Origin: Toxoplasma gondii ME49
Lineage: Eukaryota > Apicomplexa > Conoidasida > Eucoccidiorida > Sarcocystidae
Direction of reading: 5' to 3'
NCBI RefSeq assembly: GCF_000006565.2
Contig: NC_031471.1
Coordinates: 1,054,001-1,118,000, forward strand
Length of the DNA: 64,000 bases
Within the stretch, counting starts at the first letter, position 1, and every line of letters starts with the position of its first letter. The position numbers and the translations under genes are program-made. Shown here piece after piece: positions 1 to 12,016 of this stretch. The notes under the pieces are model-generated. The model saw only the letters and a program-made list of their open reading frames with translations, made no database searches and was not told the origin of the DNA.

Positions 1-3000
1 AACGGCCCGAGAGAGTGCCGAAGAGAGCGACTTGCCTCAGGTCTTTTCCCGGATCTGGTCGGCCTGGAAGCAAAGCTGTCCGGTGACGCTGTTCGACGAG
101 GGCGTGGCTGCTGAGGGTCGCAGGGAGCTCGCTGTGGACTACGCGGGGCGCGTGTTTCTCTTTGCAGACGAAGAGAAGCAGAAGCGATTTCTCGACGACC
201 CCAAAACCTTCCTAGGTCGCGCTCCAACTCTAGAGGCGAAGAAGATTGCCGTCGCGTTCTCGGGCGCAAATCGCCGAGACGCTGTGAAGCAAGCGGCTCT
301 GCTCGCAGACGCCTTCGGCCTCGCTGTCGTGGACGTTCACCTCGAGCTGCATCGAGAGCAACAGCGAGCTGCGGCTTGGGACAGACGCAGAAGAGAGTTC
401 GAGAAAAGACGCGAGGAGAGGTTCCGAGAGCGACCGCAGTGGAGGGATGCCGGAGACAGAGACCGCAGCGTAGTCGGAGTGAGCAAGGAAGGAGATGAGG
501 GGCGAGAGCGCAAGGAGGAGCACGAAGAGAACACGCTGGGAGGTAGAGATCAGAAGCTGGAGAACGCCGACCTGAGGAACCACCGCGAAGAGCCGGACGA
601 ACCTGCTGAGGAGGAACTTGAAGAACCTATCCCGCCCAGTCCGCGAATGTTTCAACTCACTGAGTCAGAGCGCGCTGCGCTCAGAGAGGGAAAACCACTC
701 GGTGAGAACGGTAACAGAAGACCAGACCTGAGATGGAAATATCTTTGGCGCCTGGAAAGCTAGTGATGAAATGTCAAGCGTGCAATGTTCGCGTGCACTT
801 CGCGTCTACCGAGGGATCACAGCGACGCGGCGTTCTTTCGAATGCAAACGGAGCCATACTTCCTCGGGGGTTTATCTTGGGATCCGTTCATCATGGTGTG
901 TGTATAGCTCTGTAGTAACAGACATAACGTGGACCTGTAAGTCGCTGAGTGAATGCGCAGGTTCCTTATGCAAGAGGGTCTCGGAAGCGGGATGCGCTTA
1001 ATCGCGTCTCACTCGGTTCGGTGGACTGGCGCTTCATCTCTGCGTCCTCATCCTGTGACGAAACCGAATCGGGACACAGACATGCAGGTCGCACTAAATC
1101 ATTTATGTGAATGAATGCGCATGCCGACGACCGGAAGTGTACTTCGATGAATCCTCTCCTGACGCGCTGCTTTTTCGCCTGTCTCTGTGCTGCTCGTTTT
1201 CCTCTTGTCGCTGACTCGCGATATGATCACCTCGCGCCCCGGTTCCGCCAGGCGAGGAGACCATCGCGCGAGTCGTAGCGCACAGCCTGGGTCTCGAGGA
1301 CAACGTGCAGATGCTGGAGGAGCGGCGGGCGGAAGAGGAGAGGCTGAGAGTTCTCATCGAAGAGTTCGAGAAGAAGCAAGCGGTCAGTACCGTTATCGGT
1401 TTCCATCCTGAGCAGCAAATCGCACTCGCTCTCCACGAAACGTATGCCACACCGGAGACAGGGGCTTTGTCTGCGTTCGTGTGTCGGACAAATCCTCCGA
1501 AAGCGAGCTACACAGAGGCCTGACAAAAATGCTTTTTCTACTCTCAGCAGATTGCATCTGTTGTTCAGAAACGTGGATGTCACTTCCCGTCAGACTACAG
1601 AAACGAGACGTTTTCTGCGCTGCTTCCTCTCGCCTCTGGAACTCTGCCTTCCCTGTCATCTGAGGCTGGAGCTCTACCGTCACCTGTACTCGCACGACGC
1701 TGCTTGCGTTCCCTGTAGTTCGCAGCACTCCCGCAAACTCGTAGTCTTGAATCCAAGAATTGGCGGTTAAACGAAAAAGAAACCCTTTAAAGGAGAAGGT
1801 AGCCAAAATCCACTCTGGGTACCGGCAAGTGGTAAATTAGTGCAGGTCGTGGAGGCGGAGAACATCGAGTAGGAACAGGAAACTTCTCAAAGTGAATATC
1901 ACACTACTTGTACAGCTTCTGCAAAAAAATGTTGGCCTTTCAAAATAAACTGGATGCAAAAACGCTTAACACATTTCACGTCAATGGAAAGCAAAAGCGC
2001 ATGAACGCGACAGTGATTTTCTTTGCATCTTGTGCAGGACAGCGAAGAAGAGCTGGTCTTCCCATCGGACATCCCTGTCGATCCGGAGACGCACGAAATC
2101 ACATTGCCTCCTCTGTCGCTGTTGCGGCCTGCTTGTGGCTTTGTCATTGTTCACCTGGGAAGAACGAAGCGAGAGGAGGAAGCCCTCGCACGATACGGAG
2201 TAAAAATCAAGCACTGGATCCACTTTACCGCAGACGTCGCAGAGGAGGAAAAGGAGGCGCACCAGATGCTTCAGGAGCTACAGGCAGAAGCGGACGCCGG
2301 TGAGCACAGAAACGAAAATGACAACCGAGTTTGCTGGAACCAGTGAAAGCATCCACGAAGAGACTCGTTATTTCTTGACGAGGCTGCAGATAGGCGAGGA
2401 CGCTTGCCTGGACATGGGGCACTTCGTCCGGGCTCGCAGTGACACTTCAGAGTATACATGGCGCCCAGCACCAGAGAAAAACAAAACCATACAAATGCAT
2501 ATATATATATATATAGATAGATATAGATATAGATAGATAGATATTCATGCAAATGCATACATGTTCAAGTGCGTATGTTTGTGGAGAATTCTTGGGAGAA
2601 ATACGGAATAGAGAGATACAGGTAAGAAATGGGCTAGAGCGGGCAACACATCAATCAAATGACTGCCTCCATGTCTTCGCGTTGCGCATGGGAGTGTGCA
2701 GCTGCAGAGGCGATCGAACAACTGCAGAGGCGCCGGCCTGCTGCTTGTCCAAACAGCAGTTTGCCGCAGCCTCGAATCTCTCAAGACTTCTACGACCCTT
2801 TAGGACAGCAGGCGTCTCTGTTTTTGGACGGCAGTTTGGCGAAACGAGGCTTTTTTCCAGAAAAGGGAGACATGTCGAGTCCCTTTGCCTCTTCTTCCTC
2901 GTCTGCGCCGCTAGCGGTTTCCTCCGGCTGGTCCCCGCGAGCAGAGACAGGAGGAGAGGGAGGCGGGGATTCGACGAGGAGCCTCGCAAATCAGAGAGAC

Positions 3001-6000
3001 GAAGGCCAGACCGACGTGCCGCTGCAGAGAGTCCTCGCAGAAGGTTTGCCCGACGCTGAGCAAGAAGGAAGAGGGAGGAATTGGGGGACAGGGACGCCAC
3101 ACGAGGAAGGTGCGGCTTTGGCAGTGAAGGAGCTTGCGCTTCTCACGCAAGAGGAAGAGCGACTGTTTCTTGAGTACGAAGAAGGACAACCAGACAGCGA
3201 CCTCGATGTGTCGATGAGTAAGAGAAACAAAGAGTTGTCAAGGGCAGGGAGGGCAAGGAGACGGCAGAGAGGACGAAAGGGGAGACAGACAGGACTGGGA
3301 GGGAGGGACAGACCGAGAGACACGAAGCGACGGAGACGAAACCAAAGGGGGGTGTCAGGAGACTCCAGAAACCACGAGAAAGAGAGGTGAACAAAGGAGA
3401 AGTCACACGGGGAGACATGCGGCGACAAGCAGGGAAGAAGGCGGAGAGAGCAGGGGCTCAAGGGCGAGGGTGGCAGTTACCTTCCGGGTGCCTGTGAACT
3501 TCCCTTCCTAGTTGTCTTTTATCTCCGTCGGATCTGTTGTGGGGACAGGAAAACAGTACTGGTCAGAGAGACATGCCAGATACACGCGGGCAGTGCCGCG
3601 ACAGCAGTTGGACAGCCTGCAACGGCCTCGCGCCTCGGAGAACGCATGCCTGCGTGGACGCTGTGGTGGTGCAAACTGGTCGCTTAGTATTAAGAGTAGA
3701 ACGAATCTGGGAGTGAAGCGTGAGACAGGCATTGCTTTGCCTTACAAGATGTGAGCCTGTTGTGGACTCGCAGGACGTATAGAGAAGGAGAGCCTACTAA
3801 ACCCCCAAATGACGACGCGTCTCCTGACTACAGTTAGAGCACAACGAGCAACAAAGAGAGGAGAAGAAACACTGAGAATGAACAAAAGAACATTTGTTTC
3901 CCTGCGTTCCCACTCAGCTCTCGATGTGCCGACTCGTTCCGTTTTGGGGGTCTCAACTGCGTCTCGTTTCCTCACCAGTTCGGATCTACACGCATCTGTC
4001 GGACATGGCGAAGCACTATCGCATTCGGCAGGCAATCGATCCCTTCTTCGTTGCTCCAGATGATCCTGAGACAATTCCACCTCTGCCGGATCTAGCATCG
4101 GTAGGTATGCGTTTTGTCTGAGCTAGGTGTTGACGGTTTCCACTTTCCCGGTGTCTTTCTCGCCACGCAAGAGAGTGACAAACAATCTGCACCTGGTTAA
4201 CTCCGCCTGCTCTCTCTGCGCTCTCTTGACTGTGTGTGCTGGCGACCTCGGCCGAATGAAAGCAGCAAAACCTAGTTTCCAACGTCTGTTTTTTTATCTG
4301 TATTTTCTTGTACTCAACAGAATCCACAGAACGACTTTGTCTTGGTACAATATACTACAGTGATTCCACATGCCGATTTTCCAGAAAGGAAAACTCCAGC
4401 AGTCACGAGAGAGTTTTCTTTCTAGCCTCGTTTGGCTGTCTCATTGCCCACACCTCTACATGCCATTGTTGCCTCAATGGAGAGTTACTCCTCTTCAGAG
4501 TTCAGCCCGTAGCATAGGCTCCGCAAAAAAAAAGCGTATAAAGAATTCTATTTCAGACACGACTGGTCAGTACGATGGTAATGTTCAGAGTAACAGTGTT
4601 GTCTTCGTCGAAACTTCCTGTCTCGGCTCTTCCTTCATGCTTCCTCTGCTAGCATTACTTCTTGCCTTTCATTCGTCTCGACGTTGCAGCGCCTTTGCTG
4701 GGCGGCAGTCAGATGTACGCATATTAAGCCAGGCGCATCCGTACGCCGGGAGTCTCTCAGCAGCATGCTCCAATGGCAAACTTCTCTGCATGCTCGTCAT
4801 GCTATAGGCAAATAAACAGCTTTACAACCATACATATATATGTGCATATACATATGCAAGTCTACCTATTACACATATATAGATACAAACGGATGCGAAT
4901 TTGTGCATGTTTGCTTCTTGAGGAAAGCTGCCATTCCCTGTCGGACTCAGCAGCGTTCCGTCCGCTCCCCAAAGCGTAGCTGAGTGGCATATGGACTTTC
5001 CTGCGTTCGACGGGGCCGTCTGCGGTGGATCGTTTTACATCGTTTCCCCGCGTTTCGCTCAATTGTCTGTTTGACTCTAAGTCTCCGGTCCTCTGTCGGC
5101 TGTTTGGTTTCCCTTGTCTCAGATCCTCGCACAAGTCGACGACTGCACCTCTCTGCACCTGGCTCCGAATGACAGACGAGAAGCGCCCTACTCGACGTCC
5201 TTCCCCTTCCTTCCTCCGCTTCCTACCGTCTTCTATGGTACATGCACCGATATCTGACGCATGTTTACTTTAGACGCGACCCATGCTTAACCTATTACGA
5301 CAATTGCATATCCACAACCATATGCGTACATATGCATGTATGTCTGTATGTCGGTATGTATGTATGGATGTATGTTTGTATGTATGTGTGTATGTATGTA
5401 TGTGGGTATCTATGAATGTGTGTATGTATCTATGTATGTGTGCGCGTATGTATGGTTTAAATATATAGGTGTGTGCCGATCTGTTTGTCCACGTCTGTAT
5501 GCGTAGATTTACTTGGGAGAGGCGCAGGTGTTTCCTCTGGGTTTGTTGTGTCAGGTGATTGTGCCTTTTGGCCTGGGCAGCTTCTCTTTGTGTCAAATGA
5601 GGACGCTATGAGGAGAGAGGGACGCCCTGCGGGTCTCTGTGCTCGTTGCACTCATCGTTGGACGTTTCGGAAACTGAATGGACCATTCGGCCCTTCCTAG
5701 GTCGTGTGTTGCCTCGGCGGTTTGTGTTGTCCCCTTGCTTAGGTGAGACAGGTCACTACTGCCCTGTCAGCTTGAGGCGGCAGCAGTGGCTGTTGCCGGG
5801 AAAGCCTGAGTTCGCTGTCTCTGTTCAGCAGCGAATCTACATGTGCTACGACCGTCGTGCAAAGGCTCTGCTCTCTTTGAATCCTCATGAGTTCATTCCG
5901 TCCTCTTACTTGGCACAACAAGAAGAAAGTCAGGACAGGTCGCAAAACACTCGCCTTGACCTCACAGGCCGAAGCGCTATTGAAGATGAAGAAGAAGACT

Positions 6001-9000
6001 TCTGCACCAAAGTCAAGAAAGAGGTGCACGTACCGCCTCCAAGGTGGGGAAAACATTCCGATGCGTGGACATGTCGTCGGGGCGAAACGCGGCTTTGAGA
6101 GAGACAAAACGACGTCTGGATGTCAGAGCGCTATGTGCGCATGCGAGAGAATGCACCAAATGGCTCCTCTTTTTTTCTTCAGCTTCCGGTGCAGCGAATC
6201 TCGACCGGCTTTCCTAGGTTGCATTTTCTCTCTCGACCTCTGTTTTTGTTGCTCTTGTCGCTTCCGTAAACGCACGTAGGTGCCCCGCAGCGTTGATGTC
6301 AGACTCATCTGACGCTGTAGATATCGTTGCGCCTTCTGCGACCCCGCGTGTCTCCTCTCCGTCGCCAGACCGTTTCCGTCTCCTTGGGTTTATGTCTCTC
6401 TTTCTTCACGCTGCCCTCGCTCCTGCGGTTTTGCTTGTAGGATCGCCTTTCTCGGCTCGATAGGCTCGGAGGTGTCGACCCACATGGAGCTCTTCAATTC
6501 CTCGGCCTCGCTGCCCGTGCTTCACTTTCCTTCGCATTTCAGCCGCGCATTAAAAAGGCTTCTTTTGCGTTACCGGAGACAGACAGAAATGGCGACAAAG
6601 CGAGAGAACTGGCAGGAGAAGGTCGCGGAGATGGGGAGACAAGGGCGCAGCGAGGGCGGGGATAGCCAGGCGGCCGGCGAGCTGGTGGACGCAGAAGAAG
6701 CTCGCGCCGCGCCTCAAGAGGCGGCAGTGCGTTTCTCTGAGCTGGAAGACGAGATGACTGAGGACGAGACGTCTCCTCAAAACTCCCTTGTCTTTTTCGA
6801 CGTTGCTTCGCAAAACAGTGAAGGTGGAGCTTCCGGGAAAACGACCACCATGGACAGACTCTACGGGCGATTCGACTGGCAGCAAGACGTGTGGCAAGGC
6901 TGGGAGACCTTCGATTTGCCGGAAAAAAAACTTCAACAAATCCGCGTCGAAGCCGTTCGACAAGTGCTGCACAGCGCCATGGGACCTGCTCTAATTGACG
7001 GTCAGAACAGGGGAAACGGCATGCCCGGCGATCTCTCTGGGGTTGCTCATGCGGCCCAATGCTTGCCTGTGGGCACTCCTACTCTTGTCCACGTAGATCG
7101 TTCAGGAGAAAGGGACAGAACTATGCACGCATGTGTGTGTAAGCAGTTGGGGACAACTTCCTACAGAGTGGAGTGTGGCACCAGTGCCGTGGTTAAGATC
7201 TCGCCTCCACAAGTGCGTCTACTGAATGCGTGACAAAACATGGTTTTGAATGATTTTGACGTACATTGCTCCCAGTGCATGATGTGGAGCTTTTCGCCAG
7301 TCACTGACTACCCACACACCCAGATTGTCCCTGATGGCGTTTCGCTTCGAAGTCTCTGAGGCAGGAGACTTGCCGGAGTTCCTGGACAGCTTTGTTCCAG
7401 CGTCTGGTCACTCGAACAAGCAATGCTTCTGATTTGTCTGTTCGCTTCCATAGGCAGCTCATTCCTCCCGTTGCCGCCCGTGCAGCCGCGCCCAGAAGAT
7501 GAAGACGAAGAAAGGGAGCTTGCCCTCAGTGCCCCTTCCTTTGCGTCGCTCCTCGACGAGTCTCAGAGGCTTCCCGACGCTGTTGTTGTCCTCACGTACG
7601 CATCTCGATAGTCGCCGCCACAGACACCCTCCATTGAACTCCCCGATCACATTCATACACATTCATATCCACGTTTCTATGTGTGCATGTGTATAAACGC
7701 TCGTTCACATATGTCGGTGCCCATGTGTAGGGATATGTGTACTGAGCCCTATGTGGATAGGGCATACAAATTCAGATCCACGTTCATACATGTGCGTGTG
7801 GTTGCGGCTCTCTATATGCTTGTATAGACATGCGTAGGAAGCTATCGGCTTCTGTGTCTGTTCCTGCGTGTTGCTTTACCTGTATGTTTGTGACTCTTAG
7901 AGTCTGCGTCCCTCTATGTACTCTAGTGTACATGCGTTTTGCCCCATCTCTCTCGCTTGTCGTCTTCACACATGCCAGTCAGGGCGTAGAGGGCGTTGAC
8001 CATCCGCGAGTCCGTTTGCTTGTTCCCATCGAATTTGCCTTTCAGAGCGAGCACTCAGACTGCTGCGCAGCGAACCCTTGACCTTGAAGAGATTAAAAGG
8101 GAAGCGATCGAAGCTGCCAAAAGGAAGCTGGCTGCTCGGCAAGAAAGGCAGCGGAAACGAGTGAGATGAAACTCACACACTACCCCTCGCATGTGCCGCG
8201 TTGTTTTTTTTCTTCGCCCTCTTCTCGTTTCGTTTTTCTTCCTAGAGTGTGATCCTTCGCCTCGCTGTCTGGTGCTCGTCGGCCCGTTCCCAGTTCGTCC
8301 GCAGGTGCTCCGCATGCGCTGTGGTTTGCCTTTCTGTGTCTCTCTCGCGTCGCCCCCGCGTGCCTCTGCTCGTGCTCTCTCTTTAGTGTCTTCTCTTTTC
8401 CTTACTTATCCTCGCCCCTGAGTCTGCTTTTCCCCTCAAATCAGGAAGAGCGAGAGCAGCGGCGCGCTAGGACTGAGGAACGCGGCGAAGACTTTGACGA
8501 GGAAGAACAAGACGAAGAAGATGAAGAAGACGAAGAAGAGGAAGACGAAGGGACGGTCGACCCACTGGCGCGCGCAGCCGAGACGGCCGCAAAGGAAGCA
8601 CTGAGAGACTTTTCTCGACGGAAAGCCATGGAGGACGAGATCGTTTTGCGATCCGCGAAGTTGTTTGCATCTGCACGCGTTCCCGTGCTCGTCGTCAACA
8701 GCGAGCGAACTGAGAAGACTGTTCAGCGTGCAATCGGAAACTTTCTGCTTCCGTTTCTCAAACATCGCCAGAGCCTTCTTCTCGCTCCCCAGTGCATGCG
8801 TCTGGACAAAGTGAGGAAACGCAGATAGAGTGGAAGTTTCAGGACGAAGAAAAAGAGTGCCTGAAAATAGAAAGCAAGTTGAAGGCCCGGACGCCTCAGG
8901 GAGTTGAGGTAACCAGTTGCGGTGGCGAAGACGGCGAAACGAACGACTCCGGTCTTTAGCGTCGGCCCCGAGCGCCGCTGAAAAGACGGCTTCAAAGACG

Positions 9001-11981
9001 CAAGAGAAACTGGTCATATCTCTGTGTTCCAGTGACTTGTTCAAGACCACGTCGCGTTGCTCTTTTCATTCAGGCGAGCTGTGCCCAGTTCCTCAAATCG
9101 GGGGTCGCGAAACATTCCCGCTTCGGCGTCTTCTCCCCGACGGATGTGGATGCCATGGTAAGGTCACTTTTCGTTGTCTGCTCTCGGTTTTATCTCTGTC
9201 TCCAAGAAAGCGGAAGAATTCTGTTGATCACCTCGTCCGCAGTGAAAATCCGCGCCTTTCGGTGTTCTCGTCGTCACTGTGTCTCCTCGCGCCCCTGTCT
9301 CTCGTCTTGCTCTTCTCGCTTCGAGCTGTCAGCCGCCCGCGCCTCGAGCAGGTGAACGCGATTGTGAAGAGCAGTTTGGTGTCGGAATCTCTGCGCATGC
9401 ACGTTCCACCTTCTTTTTCCCTCTTCGAGTTGACGTCTCGACTTTGGTGCCGAACGTTGTCTCATGGCTCCGACCCTGTCGGTCTCCCTGCTTCTCACCG
9501 GCAGATCTATCCAGCGAGCCTGGACTCGCCAGTCCTCTTGAATAGCCGCATCTACTACCCCGGACCGACAAAGGTGCAGGCGGAGCAGTTCTGCATGTTT
9601 CCGTCCTTTTTTCTTTCCTCGCCTCTCCCTGCACCTCGGCAGTGCGTTCCGCGTTGCTGCTTTCTCGGGCCGCCTCTCTCTGGGAAGTCACGAGTAAGGA
9701 CCAGACGTCGCCACACGGGAGGGCGTTTGCTGCGCAGTTCCTCAGATCCACGAGACTGAGGACTTGCCGATTCGCCCAGACTGATGGATGAGGACTGGAC
9801 TCGATTTCCATTCAAGAGGATACTCACGGTACATATATATATATATATATATATGTTCGAGAGGTGAAGCAGCAAAGGTGATCTCCTTTTTTCGGATTTT
9901 TGCCGTCTCGGTAATGCCGTGGCCGTTGCTTCAGTTGACGGAGGCCTTTGCGTGGTGCGATGTAATTCTTTCGTCTCTTTCGCGCCTCTTCAGATCGCTC
10001 GCTTGATCGCCGACTGGTCAGGGGCGGTGTACGTGACGCCGCAGAAGGCTCTCAGGCAGTGCATCGAGGAGGCAAAGTCCTCGCAGCTCGTGGAACAGGT
10101 GGTTCAAGACCTTCGCAGGTCCGTATGTGAGCCGTTTCGTTTTCACCAGATCAGGTCTGACATAGATAGGAGACGGAGAACGGTTTACGTTCACACGAGG
10201 CGCTTCAGCGAAACACACACTCACAACGAGATAATGGACGAAGTCGAGGTGGATAGGCGATCCGACATTGAGGCGGTGAACATGTGCATACACCTAGACA
10301 ACGGCGAGACGTTCGTTCTGCTCGTTTTGTGGCAGTGCAGGCTCCCAACTCTTCGGGCGCTGGGGCTGTCTTTGTGGCTTGCTTTCTGTTGGTTACGGCG
10401 TTTTCTTGCACCCTACAGGTTTCTACGTCTGCTGGCATTATTCCCTCGCATGGAGTTCTTTCGTTTGCTTCTTTTCTCGGATTTTGCAGAGGCCGAGCTG
10501 TTTCGTCGTGCTGCCTGATTCGGGTGGTTCACCAGCGACTGCGCCACTCCGATGTGGTCCAGAGGGGCTTTGTTTTGGACGGATATCCAACGCACGTCGG
10601 CCAGGCGAAACGCTTCCAAGTTCTCGAGTCTCTCCATCGCATTGAAATTCCGGCTTCCGGCCGTCTCCAGGACGACGTCCACCTCCATGCGCCGTCGCCC
10701 TCGTCGACTCCCCGCGCTCCGTCCTCTCGACCGTCTTTGACTGGGGCAGACGCCGTCGCAGAGGCTGTGGGAGAAGCGAGCGATGGAGAGCGAGGAGGAG
10801 GCGGAAGACAAGCAGGCCCGGCCAGCAGACGCGGTGGAGCCGACAAAGGGGGAGAGGGTGAGGGGAATCCTGGAGAGGAGTTCGAGTCTGCCAGAGCAAC
10901 AGAAAAAAGGGAAGGCGAGGTCCCTGAAGTCTTCAGAAAGCTGGCGCGAGAGACCTTCAGAAAGGCGATGGAGACCAAACAGAAGAGACAAGGGGAGTCG
11001 GGCCGGAAGGACACCGGAAGGGGAGGTGACACCGAGAGAGAACGGGCGGAAAAGTGGAGGAGATCGAGGTCGAGTGCAGAAGAAGGAACGCATGCAAAAG
11101 AGACGGAGACGAAACCAGAGAAACTCACACGGCCTCACACCGCGTTGCTCGAGGATGTGGCTCTCTCCAAGACGAACGGACAGAACAACACTCCCTCCAG
11201 TCGCGCGATGTCTGAATCGAAGCGAGGTCAGCGCGAGGAAACAGAGAAGGAGATGTGTGAAACAGAGGAGAAGCTTGAAACAGGCGGAGGGGAAGAGGAG
11301 AGAGAGACTGAAGCCAAAAGCGAGAGGAGGGAAGACGACGGAGGAGGTCGGAGAGACGGAGACGATGAAGGAGACGCAAACGAAGCGGAGCACGAAAGCA
11401 GAGAGGTTGGAGAAGACCCGGGGGATCAAGAATGGGAAGATGACGAAAACGAAGAAGAAGGAGAGGCGGCAAACAGAGACGGTGTCTCCGTAGATGAGAG
11501 GAAGAAGGACAAAGATGTGGAGACAAGGATCCATCGATGCGAAGAGCAGAGAGAAGATGATCACGAGAAGAGAGAAGAAGAGAAACGTGCGGCAGCGCTT
11601 CGTCTGGCTGCTCTGGAAGCCAGAAACCAACAAAGGAAATCAATGGACGCTCAATCACTTCAAGAAGACGAAGCATTGGAAGACGATGAAGATGACGAAA
11701 GCGCCATCGACATTGTTTTCATCTTCCAAGCTGATGAGCACCTCACCCTGCACAGGGCTGCAAATATTCACCGAGAGATCCGCAACGGTAGGACCGTAAA
11801 ACAGAAGAAAGCACGCCGAAGCAAGGCAAGGGCTTCAAGAAGTCAGAAAACAAGAGGACGACCGCACGTAGACACATCGTCCTCACCTGTGGTATACAAT
11901 GCAGACCGCCCACACTAATAGATGCAGCATAGATCCTCTAAATAGATAGATATACCTAGCAAGATGCAGTTAGACATATAC

Positions 11982-12016
<35 letters not shown>

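Noticed and set aside
7322..7434. Possible extra AK9-like exon after the acceptor at 7321
   Set aside because: It would need phase 2 from the previous exon, while the donor at 7001 gives phase 1 and joins 7454 cleanly; kept out of the model.
10413..11633. 406-codon minus-strand ORF (also 10529-11128 and 11125-11676)
   Set aside because: It is the reverse complement of the Glu/Arg-rich plus-strand insert, giving an artificial Leu/Ser/Phe-rich translation; the plus strand carries the kinase motif and phased exons.
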